Origin: Candolleomyces eurysporus | Taxonomy: Eukaryota > Basidiomycota > Agaricomycetes > Agaricales > Psathyrellaceae | Direction of reading: 5' to 3' | Length of the DNA: 26,217 bases | Assembly (NCBI GenBank): GCA_027579435.1 | Contig: JANBPK010000911.1 | Coordinates: 1 to 26,217 of the forward strand | Part shown: positions 17,858 through 26,217 of the stretch, in pieces | Layout: every line of letters begins with the position of its first letter | How positions within the stretch are numbered: the first letter of the stretch is position 1 | Translations under genes and position numbers: made by a program | Notes under the pieces: generated by a model | Database searches by the model: none | Told to the model about the DNA's origin: nothing | What the model saw: the letters and a program-made list of their open reading frames with translations, nothing else

Positions 17858-19640
17858 AGACTCAGAAGAAAAGGAATCGTCGGGTTGAATCACTACGAAA
17901 TATGAAATGTTGAGGGTGGTGTTTGTCAATAGTTGGCTCCCCCTCAGGCCTCAGTCGTAGTAGTAACCCGGTATATTTGGATTTGTTTCCGTTTATCTAG
18001 GTCTATACATATCATTGCCAGCTAGCTTCAAAAGCAAGCTCCCCGTGTCATTTCTCCATCAACGGGGCTTCGATTTCCAATCTAGCTGCTGTTACCCGTC
18101 GCGTTCAGTGTTCATTGATGGGCTATTTACGCGTTGACAGCCATTGACTCTCCAGACCAAAGCGCGAGAAGCTGATTGACTAGACGCTCATCGACGGGCG
18201 TCAAAGCGTCTATTCGCATCAGCGCGCCGACAGCCTCTCGACCTCTCAATCCAAACTCACATTTCCAGGAAATGACTGAATTGTGGGCATCGAAATTGCG
18301 TCCCCAATTGGTTATCTGGAGTTACGATCAAACCCTTGGGGTATATGGTAGCCTAATGAAGGAGTTCGTTATTGCTCACATTCTAACTACCCGAGTCCAT
18401 TTGTCTTACAAGACCAGACTCTTTTGGCTAGCTTGCCTACATCGCTTCAATCGGGTGTCAAACGTCCCGCTTTCGAGAGGGGTGAGGTCGGGGTGTTGCT
18501 CAGCCACAACGCAATCGGTTGACTCCAATCCTTACTCTGTTGTTACCTCTTCAGATAAATTCGGGTGGTCAGGGAGACGTGCTGGACTGCACCGGATGAG
18601 TGCGCGTCGACCTTCGACTCAATTATTGTCTTGAGGTTTGTCATAGAGAACTTCGGCTACTAGATAATTGAGTCCTCCAGATCCAAGGCGTTGGGTCATA
18701 TTCCCATCTGCCGCCTTGCTTCTCTGACTCCCAGTTTGAGATTGAAGAGATAAATCGATCCCTCCAAGTAGTCGTTACCTTTGTGAAACTCATTTTCGGA
18801 TACCCGCTCCATGGAGGAATTGGCGCGACCTGAGCACTGACTGCATTCTGCATCATTTACAATGCGATTGACTCGCTAATTATGCTAGAACGAATTTGAG
18901 ATCCATTGCTTCTTTTACTTGTTCGCTCATGTTTGGACTCGTCAACTAATCCATTTAGAACTGCGATTGGGAACAGTTTTGTAACCTGATAGACCTCACT
19001 TCCAAAAGTAAGTCTAGTATACTCATCACTCCGACTTCAATGCTCGACAAATCGGGACTGGAAGTCGTGAAATTAGGCTGCTTGCCTGCGAAGAATCCCG
19101 AGTGTCACTCCGGCGCTGTGAGCTCTTCAATGATTGTATCCGTATCTCAAGGGGGCTAGCTTCGCTGGCGGTACGCTCTCTCACGGAATGGAGACATCCC
19201 TCAGTCAAAGTCCTTCCGATCCTCTTTCAGCCTTCTGACGAGTGCTCCAACATAAATAAAAACTGTTTCTAACTAAGAAGATTACCCTTGATACATGAGC
19301 GCATCGGATTCGGTGTCTATGTGAAAGTCGAAGGCACTACTGACCATCTATACGATGCTCAGAACCAATGCATTGCGTCTACAATCATTGATAGCGGGTA
19401 TAGAATGGATTCTGTCAATGATCGTCGCAATAGTAAAGACACTACATTCTCACAGGATACTCTTCCCTCGGGCCTTCTATCATGTACTTCTCTCGAAGTT
19501 GCAGATAGTACAGCATATAGGCACCTATCACAGCGCTGATCACGGCCAATGCGGCTGATAGATTAGTCCCTGAGCATAGGTTTGTGCATAAGAGATGGAG
19601 CCATTGCAAAGACTGAAGCGCCGAATTGAACTCCAGCAGG
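17858..19640. other. Spacer between C1 and C2
   Basis: Up to about 18845 this is the duplicated C1 3' flank (see the segmental duplication). It holds a 139-base block conserved with 24292-24430. An open frame runs through both copies of that block, but nearly all substitutions change the amino acid, so it does not look coding. From 18846 to 19440 I see no gene or repeat. Confidence 0.5.
19442..19600 (-). pseudogene. Short minus-strand reading with one membrane segment, identity unknown
   Basis: A reading of about 40 codons contains a good hydrophobic helix (LSAALAVISAVIGAYMLYYL) followed by charged residues and a stop. Upstream, another frame starts MAPSLMHKPMLR; an intron ending CTCAG near 19579 or a one-base loss would be needed to join them. 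The pattern, Met-start then a helix then a charged tail, recalls small mitochondrial inner-membrane subunits, but I cannot name one. It underlies the C2 promoter and may be a remnant. Confidence 0.25.
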
Positions 19641-19648
19641 TATTTAAG
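19641..19648 (+). promoter_or_regulatory. TATA-like box of C2
   Basis: TATTTAAG 51 bases before the C2 start codon, kept although the gene body has decayed. Confidence 0.45.
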
Positions 19649-19691
19649 GACTGTTCTCCAGGTCCGTTTCTTCACTTCGCTCCTGCAAATC

Positions 19692-20976
19692 ATGTCAGAA
19701 TACAACAGCCTCGAGTTTAAAGAATGTGGAATGGTCTATGGTCGTGCTCTATACGCAAACTTTGTCCTTGAACATGGTTGCAGTGGGCGTGTCAAATGGT
19801 CATTTCCCTGCTTTACTTTAATAACGTTCACATCCTCAGGTATTCATATCTTCGTGGCCCTATTCGGCCTATCAGTGTTCTTGGAGACTCCAAGAAGCTT
19901 GCTGAGCGGCAGAAGAACATACATATATCACTGTCAGCGTTTTGATCACACCCATTTCAGCCGTCATTGGATCCTTTGAAATTGCCCGGTTTTTTCAAAT
20001 CCTCCTGTCGGCGAGATCCGGCCGGTACATTCAGAGAGACTGGTAGCGCGCGAAAAGCTCACCTAGTCCCAACTAACGAACATTTCTTCGGAGCTTGGAG
20101 TGCTCCTAGGAGACGGATTGCTAGTAAGCTTTTTTTTCATTACATGCAGTTTGAAAGCTTCATCCATCATGTTATGTGACAAGTTTAACGCTGCTATGTT
20201 GTTTGCGTGGGTTGTCGGTGAATGGCAATCCTACCTGCCGCGACGTATAGCTCGTCATTCGGTACGTGGGCAACTGCAATCATCTTACATGTTCACGAAT
20301 GCGAGCAACAGATCTTTTTATGACAGGAATGGTTACTCTGCTCCAGCGTTCAATTCATGATGCCCATCCCTACATATTGGCTTGGGAAGGGATCGTTGTG
20401 CTGACGAACATTATTGTAATGGTCCTCATTACATCTTACTTCCTTCGCGTACGTGGGATACTGCTTCAGGTGTTCCCAATAAGGAGCATGCAGCTTTATA
20501 CCAGAGTCGCAGCTATCTTGGTTGATTCGGCCCTGCCTCTTGCATGTTTTGGAATCATCATAATAGCCCTTGTTTTGGTGGAACCTCGAGTTACGAATCA
20601 TGGAGCTGTGGGCCTGTTAGGGATATGCGGGGGCTTCTTTCCGTCTTTCCCTGCGAGTCTCATCTACATCGGTCCTCTACCGTAACACTTACCTCTTGGC
20701 AGGCACTTTCACCCCACATGATCATAATCCGAGTTACAACGGGTCGGTCTTGGGTGAAATTCCCGACAGTGAAACAGTGCCATCACAAATCCCATCAACT
20801 TCGCTCACCAAACGGCCAAGAGCTCTTTCATACAGAAGTCAATGCACCAGCGGTTTGATAGAAACGTGGACGTTTTCGAGGTGGAACGAGATCAAGAGAT
20901 TAATACAGCAGACCTTACTGCATCTAGAGAGCTCGAAGGACAGGCCAGAGAGAGAAGGGACCCGGACAAGGTTTAG
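19692..20976 (+). pseudogene. Gene C2: decayed copy of the seven-helix membrane protein
   Basis: Homologous to C1 and C3 along the whole length: start region with GRALYANFVL, then GIHIFVALFGLSVFLETP, LTNIIVMVLITSYFLRVR, PHMIIIRVTTGRSW and the terminal KV-stop at 20976. Several lesions: an extra base in the fourth-to-last codon region of exon 1, with loss of the normal donor (GC in place of GT), at least two further frame changes between 19900 and 20100, and changes around the later splice sites. It is more diverged from both neighbours than they are from each other, so it is an older copy that lies between the two halves of the recent duplication. Confidence 0.85.
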
Positions 20977-21441
20977 GTAGTCGGAGAAGAATTTGTTGGA
21001 ACAAACGACAACGATATTATCGCTCGGTCGAGCCCTATTCAAACTGCTGTTGCCCCTATGATTGGGACTTGCAATCGAAACAAAAACCGGCCCTTCCCAC
21101 CATCAGTCGTGGCGTATACGCGAATCAATTGAACTTGGCACTGCCTATCAGTCAGACGTCGTACGGGTGTTAGGATCAGCAATACTGAGTTTCAATTAGA
21201 CTATTGTAAATGATTATCATGATAGCAGTCTCACTATATAGTGTCACCTGCGTGACTTCCAAGATATTTTTCCTTTGAGGGATAGCGCGACTCTGGAGCA
21301 TTCCGGCGTCTGATCGGGGAATGCGGTCTACGGACATGTTTCAAGGCATGAGTGGCGCATAACAGAATCAGAGAACGGAGACGTTCATGATAGTAAAGCG
21401 ATTAATAGTGACCAGAAAGGATACACAAGTTCTCTTGCAGG

Positions 21442-21449
21442 TATTTAAG
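21442..21449 (+). promoter_or_regulatory. TATA-like box of gene C3
   Basis: TATTTAAG 46 bases before the C3 start, in the same place as in C1 and C2. Confidence 0.55.
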
Positions 21450-21487
21450 AACTGGTATCCCCTGTTTCTTTGTTCCATCCTTCAGCC

Positions 21488-22785
21488 ATGTCCGAAGACA
21501 GCAGCGTCGACTTCGAAAAACTTGGAAGAGTCTTTGGCCGGAGTCTCTACTCCAACTATGTCTTGACCATGCGGCGTAGGTATGTCAAAGCACCAGCCTT
21601 GCTAGACTCCCCGTTTCACTGAGCACGGCCTCAGGTATCCATCTCTTCATGGCGTTATATGGCCTATCCGTGTTTTTGGAAACCCCAACAGAGTTGAGAA
21701 TGGGCAGGAGAAGATATATCATAATAAGCTTCTTGCTTACAGCACTTGCAGCCATCGTTGGATCGATCGAAATGGCATGGATTTTCAATGCCGTATTCGA
21801 AGCGACCTCCGGCGAAGACATTCTCGTGGTTATGGGGCGCGATTGGCTGAGCTGGTCTCGTCTGGCAGCAAACATTGCCTCGGAGCTTATTGTCCTCCTC
21901 GGTGATGGTCTACTGGTGAGTCTAATTTAAAGTGTATTCTAAAATATTGATCCCTAACGCGTATGTGACAGATTTACCGCTGCTATGTTATTTGTGTGGG
22001 TTGTCGGTGGCTGGCAGTTCTACCTGCCCTTACATATTTATCGTCTTTTGGTACGTGGTGATTTTGACAATCACAATGATTTTGACAATCACAATGATTT
22101 TGACATAATTTACAACTATGAACTACAGCTTTTTTCATTGCGGCAATGGTCAACGAACACCAGAACTCAAGGACGGTTGCAAATCGCTGTACAAAAGCTT
22201 GGATCACGTTGGTCGCAGTGACGAACATCATTGTGACAATCGTCATTGGATCGTACCTCATTCGCGCACGAAGAACGCTCTCTAAAGCTCTTCCACTGAG
22301 GGATATGAGAGTCTATACCGGAGTTGCAGCTATCTTGACCGAGTCAGCCCTGCCTCTCGCATTTTTCGGGATCGTTGCAGTGGTGATGAATTTGGCGGCA
22401 CCTAACATGCGTAATCTTGGAGCTCTGGTCGTCGGTACGACATGCGAAGGCATCTTTTGGTCTTTCACGGTGAGTATCATACGCGTCCCAGTCCTCTACT
22501 CCGGCTCTTACACCTTTCCAGGGTATTGCGCCGCATATGATCATATTCCGGGTTACAACGGGTCGGTCGTGGCTGAAGTTCCCAATCGTGAAGGATGGTG
22601 CCATCTCGAACCCCATCAAATTCGCCCACCAGACAGCCGAGAGCTCCTTTTTCGTGTCATCACGCCACCATCAGTTTGGCAGAAATCTGGACGAGGTTGA
22701 GGAGCGTGATCAAGACAGCGATACAGGTGGCTCTAGTCCATCTAGAGGGTCAAAGGGACAGGCCAAGGGCCTTGAGAAGGTTTAG
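21488..22785 (+). CDS. Gene C3: seven-helix membrane protein, 350 residues
   Basis: Exons 21488-21575, 21635-21915, 21972-22050, 22129-22469, 22522-22785, a whole number of codons. Very similar to C1 from helix 1 to the C terminus, with the same seven hydrophobic segments, the YRCYVIC word after helix 3 and MIIFRVTTGRSW after helix 7. Exon 1 lost two bases compared with C1 (near 21570). With the ancestral donor (GTATGT at 21580) the frame breaks, but a GTAGGT donor four bases earlier (21576) restores it, at the cost of two residues before helix 1. I therefore call it coding with this shifted donor, though transcripts are needed. Intron 3 carries a perfect 18-base tandem duplication (22060-22095). 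Function unknown, as for C1. Confidence 0.78.
22060..22095 (+). repeat. 18-base tandem duplication in intron 3 of C3
   Basis: GATTTTGACAATCACAAT occurs twice in direct succession, followed by a partial third start. The matching intron of C1 has only one copy. This lengthens the intron from 58 to 78 bases and does not touch the splice sites. Confidence 0.9.
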
Positions 22786-23251
22786 GGACTCAAAAGAGAA
22801 GGAATCGTCAGATTGAATCACTACGAAATATGAAATGTTGAGGGCTGTTTATTTATTCCTCCAAGCCGACGCTGCCCTGATTGTGTGGTGGTGCTTGTCA
22901 ATAGTGGGGTTTCCCTCAGGTGTAGTAGTAACGCGGCAAATTTTGATCCGTTTCCATTCGTCTAGGTCGACAAATATCCAAAGTTTCAACCATATCACTG
23001 CTAGCTGGCTTCAGAAGCAAGCTACCCTTGTCATTTTTCCATCAACGGGGCTTCGATTCCAGCCGTCTCCGCATTCCAATTTCGTCGGCTCTTTCCGAAT
23101 GGCTTTTACGTCTTGGTTGGTTGATATATAGTTTTTCTAGTTCACTCCCTTTTTGCTTGGTTCACACTCATACGTGGCCAACCTTGCTCGCGCTGCGGCT
23201 TTCACCAGTACCCCCTGATTTTTTATGTTCGCTCTCCCATACGCTGCGTCA

Positions 23252-24038
23252 ATGTCAATGTCAAGCTCGAGACTGAGTCGTTTCAAGAGACCTTCTCATC
23301 CGGATGGACCGAGACCAAGGATACCAAACAACAGTTCCGTTAGACCCAGGGTGCCCGACGAATACGATGACGGTCAAGTCGAACTTGAGGTATTTGAGAG
23401 CTTTCTGTATTCCACTTTGGCTCTGAGACTTTGAACTCACTGCGCACCGTCCATATTGTAGAGTCCTATAGACTCACCCCTCTTGCACCCGCCTACTTAT
23501 TCACCCTTACACATACGCCCCAATTTCACAGAGTATTGGTCCAACGCCATCACTCGGGGAACCCGTCCTCAGAGTCAAACTCCAAGTTCAAGTCCAAAGA
23601 AAACCCTCGAGCGGGACGGTAAAGGTTATAGAAGGAGAGCTAAAGGCGCCAATCCGGTGAGCTTTGAGCCGGCCGCTTGTGTGCCATTCCACCCCGCCGG
23701 GCAGAACCAGGTCGCTCGGGATATAGCTTGGTGGCGTCATAGGGAAACCAAGCGACCGCTCCTGGAGCCAATTCCCGAGCTCGAGGGCAAGGAGAACTCG
23801 AAGTTGTCGGAGGCGAACACTCCTAGTGTGGGGCTCACGAGATCTAGTAAGTTGTATATCTTGCTTCTGGCTCGATTCACACGTCTGAATCCTTTTTTTT
23901 TTTACCTGGTTCTCAGATGGGATAAAACGTGCACGTCGTCACGAGTCCAAGACCACCCCAACTAAGCCGAAGAGGCTCGCGGAGTTGGCCCCTCTTCTGA
24001 CTCCACTTAATACTGTCGCGAAGTCCTACCCATACTAG
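23252..24038 (+). CDS. Gene D: small spliced basic protein, about 190 residues, function unknown
   Basis: Exons 23252-23389, 23534-23846, 23917-24038, a whole number of codons. An upstream in-frame Met at 23225 would add nine residues. The first acceptor must be the CAGAG at 23529-23533; using the AG two bases earlier runs into a stop. The protein is rich in Arg, Lys, Pro and Ser. A middle part is Trp-containing (near ARDIAWWRHRETKRP), and a basic end (KRARRH, KPKRL) could serve as nuclear localisation signal. No membrane segment and no recognised domain. It lies only in the second copy of the segmental duplication, so it was either inserted there or lost from copy 1. A T run of 12 lies in the last intron (23893-23904). 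Confidence 0.6.
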
Positions 24039-24655
24039 CCGATTGAGTGGATGTACTCTAGTGCCTCACCATCCATTTCTTGAATCCTAAATGAACAGCT
24101 TTCTTGGTATTACTCGTTCAGCGTTGATTGATAGACTATTCACGCGTTGATAGTCATTGTTTCCAGAATAGAGCACGGTAAGCTGGTTGACTAGACGCTC
24201 ATTGACAGGCGCCAAAGCGTCTATTCGTCCACCCGACCGACCTTCGCATCAGCGGGCGCCGACAGCCCCCTGTAATGGGTCAACGATCCCGACCTCTCAA
24301 TCCATACTCACATTTCCAGGAAATGACTAAATTGTGGGCATCGAAATTGCGTCCCCAATTGGTTATCTGGACTCAAGCTCAAACCCTTGGGGTATATGGT
24401 AGCCCAATGAAGGAGTTTGTTACCGCTCATGTTCGAGGTAGCCGAGTGAATTTGTCTCCTTCAACTCGATCATTGTCTTGAAGTTTCTCATAGTGAATTT
24501 CGGGTAGATAATCGATTCCCCGAGTCATATTCCCATTTCTCTGACTCCCCGTTTCAGATTGAAGAGATGAATTAAATTCTTCAAGTAGTCGTAACTTTTG
24601 TGAAAACTCGTTCTCGGATTCCTGCTCCACGGAGGAATTGGTGCGACCTGACCTC

Positions 24656-26217
24656 TGGTAAATTGGCTAACCTTCATGGAATGGTCGTCTGACCAAAATG
24701 TGAATGTGCGTCCAATCTCTAGGGTAAGTTCATTTCCTCTGTACAAATTTTTAATACCTCCAAGCCCAAAGAGAAACTGACTCAGAGTCGAACCAGCACC
24801 ACGAGAACCCGGATGAGACAAAAGTAGCTACCCGAAGACATGCACACGTCCAGTCAATTACATATTAACCTAGCCTCAAGCATGGCTGGCTACTTTCCGA
24901 GTCGCCAAAAGTCTGTCTGTCTGAATCGACTAAAGCCTCCGACATACATACAGTCGGCCTGTCATGTCATCCACACCGTCATATCCACCGAGCGATCGTC
25001 CGAGAAGGCAGGAATGGGGCCATTGAATCATGATAGACATCAACCCAATCGCTCTAGACCTCATGCGAACAGGTGCACCCTGTCGTCGGGTTGCATGGAT
25101 GAAATAGAAATAATTCGTAATTTGTAATTCGTAATTTCAATTGAATTGGAATGCAGGAAAAAAATAAGATGAAGTTGACCACGAGCGCATGTCGATCGAG
25201 GGAACAAAAGATGCTGTGGCAATGAATCAGTGAATGAATGAAACTGCGCGTGCCAGAGAGATGGTAGTAAGGAGAGACAGAGAGAGAGACATAAAAGAGA
25301 GCCAGCCTCTCATGAAAAGGTGGATATTAATGAATGAAATCATTAATTCCTGGATTTAAACGACTTTCATTCAATTTCATTGTGATTAGAGCTAGGTTAC
25401 CGTTCATAGCGTTCAGGTCGCAGGGGATGGGGAGATGACCGCCACTGGGTGGGCCAGTGTATAGGAGCCCGGCCCCCGAGTCGTCTGCTGGTTTGCTCGC
25501 TCGTTTGGGTGCCCGCTTGCTTGCCCTCACCCCATCGAGGTGGACAATAAGACGATTGAAGGGAGAAGGAGGGTGCCGACCATCTATGGGCAAAAGTCGT
25601 GCAAATAGACTTCCCGTCTTTACGGTACCCAAGCCCTCTTTTCGTGGGCTCGAGAGGTAGGTCCAGTTCCTTTTGCGCTTATGGATCGATCGTCAGACGC
25701 AGTGATGGGTGCTGAAGTGGGTATGGTATGACTTGGCACACTGCGAATCCTATTCAGTCGCGAGGCGAGAGAGTGGGCAGGGCTTTGAAAATTTTTTACG
25801 ATTGTGGGGGCGCTCAGCGGCTGCTTATCGATCTTTACATTTATAGATGAGCAAAGTGCGAAGAGTCAGTCCCATCGATTGGATGACGGCGATTCGTTTA
25901 TCTAAAAAGGCCTGGCTGACTGGGGGAGGAAAGGGCCTAACCGAATCCTTCCGACGACGGCCCCACCTGGAAGGGCTGTGCCAGTGGCTACGGCCATCGC
26001 GGTGGTATACGTGTCCACAGTCGCGGTGCCCATTGCTCTGTGCCTAAAGGTACGTACAGGAGACAGTTGGACTCCTCGCAGGAGACGAGCGATGGGGACC
26101 CCCCGCTCCCCATCGATAAGGGCAGGTGGGTCGACGTCAGGTCATCCGCTCCACGCCAATTGCCAATGGCCCACTAATCAAATCGCCATCGAGGAAGACT
26201 GAACCGTGGGAACGTGT
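24656..26217. other. Right-end region without a secure gene
   Basis: I see no recognisable gene. A minus-strand frame (25632-25327) of 101 codons and plus frames at 25847-26047 and 25978-26202 are open. The last contains a hydrophobic stretch (VATAIAVVYVSTVAVPIAL) followed by a GT donor-like AAG-GTACGT at 26047-26055. These could be parts of a gene running off the window, but evidence is weak. A purine-rich GA/GAGA stretch lies at about 25255-25305. Confidence 0.3.
25255..25305 (+). repeat. GA-rich low-complexity stretch
   Basis: Repeated GAGA and AGAGAGA words, almost entirely purine. Simple sequence with no other meaning visible. Confidence 0.6.

Larger units (their letters stand above)
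16117..18845 (+). repeat. Segmental duplication, copy 1 (holds gene C1)
   Basis: From the A-rich stretch GGAAACAAAAACC before C1 through to about 18845, sequence is collinear with 21072-24655: promoter, gene, 3' flank, and a well-conserved 139-base block (18241-18379 versus 24292-24430, about 12 differences by eye). The exceptions are small indels, about 230 bases present only here (18390-18610), and about 1.05 kb present only in copy 2, which contains gene D. Confidence 0.8.
21072..24655 (+). repeat. Segmental duplication, copy 2 (holds genes C3 and D)
   Basis: Collinear with 16117-18845. Homology pauses after about 23055 and resumes at about 24110; the extra 1.05 kb carries gene D. It resumes through the CTAGACGCTCAT word (24191, cf. 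18180), the 139-base block, and ends near 24655. Confidence 0.8.

Noticed and set aside
18176..18634. Plus frame of 152 codons in the C1 3' flank
   Set aside because: Its counterpart in the second copy is shared for only about 60 codons and nearly all differences there change the amino acid; no intact start or family.
25847..26202. Two overlapping plus frames at the right end as genes
   Set aside because: No recognisable domain, no clear exon structure, and a window edge; left as an open question in the region entry.

Overview
The window looks like nuclear DNA of a mushroom-forming basidiomycete (Agaricomycete). Introns are short (about 47-144 bases, nearly all GT-AG), the retroelement pol belongs to the Ty3/gypsy type common in these fungi, and three tandem copies of a seven-helix membrane protein gene with a characteristic Agaricomycete look are present. 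Ns are concentrated between about 3.4 and 10 kb. Many fall where they leave the reading frame intact, as expected when copies of a repeat are collapsed. At least three others (899, 10007, 16772) behave as surplus bases that break a frame.

Layout. 129-2086 (+): an LIM-kinase-like protein kinase fused to a C-terminal C1 zinc domain, with homopolymer-type frame breaks. 2087-3960: AT-richer sequence with no secure gene. About 3.97-11.43 kb: a retroelement complex. It holds two spliced, divergent-from-host-looking genes A (4835-7045) and B (7978-9311) on the + strand, flanked by two copies of a polypurine-tract-like sequence (4437 and 9563). A truncated pol (RNase H end and integrase) follows on the - strand (11430-9602). 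11430-11780: an LTR-like AT-rich joint with a short tandem duplication. 11780-14299 (+): a second truncated pol (RT, RNase H, start of integrase), so the two pol pieces point away from each other. 14300-16108: AT-rich block with a Helitron-type helicase remnant, a 34-base minisatellite and a terminal-looking hairpin. 16117-24655: a segmental duplication carrying 7TM genes C1 (16571-17857) and C3 (21488-22785), with a decayed copy C2 (19692-20976) between them, and a small spliced gene D (23252-24038) present in only one copy of the block. 24660-26217: no secure gene.

Main discovery lead. The retroelement complex is studded with an 8-base palindromic motif, TTCRYGAA. I count 30 exact TTCNNGAA sites between 3967 and 11202, 25 of them TTCRYGAA, plus four more compatible through an N; chance would give about 2 and 0.4. 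Its variants are those expected if an ancestral TTCGCGAA decays by methyl-CpG deamination. It is present in six of the eight introns of genes A and B, overlaps splice sites twice, and occurs in pairs or triplets exactly 20 bases apart. The motif runs through genes A and B and the opposite-strand pol alike but is nearly absent from the rest of the window. This ties A and B to the retroelement and suggests an element with spliced antisense genes between pol and its 3' end.

All calls are from reading the sequence; no database search was possible. Families named are those whose motifs I can see; function for A, B and D is not known.
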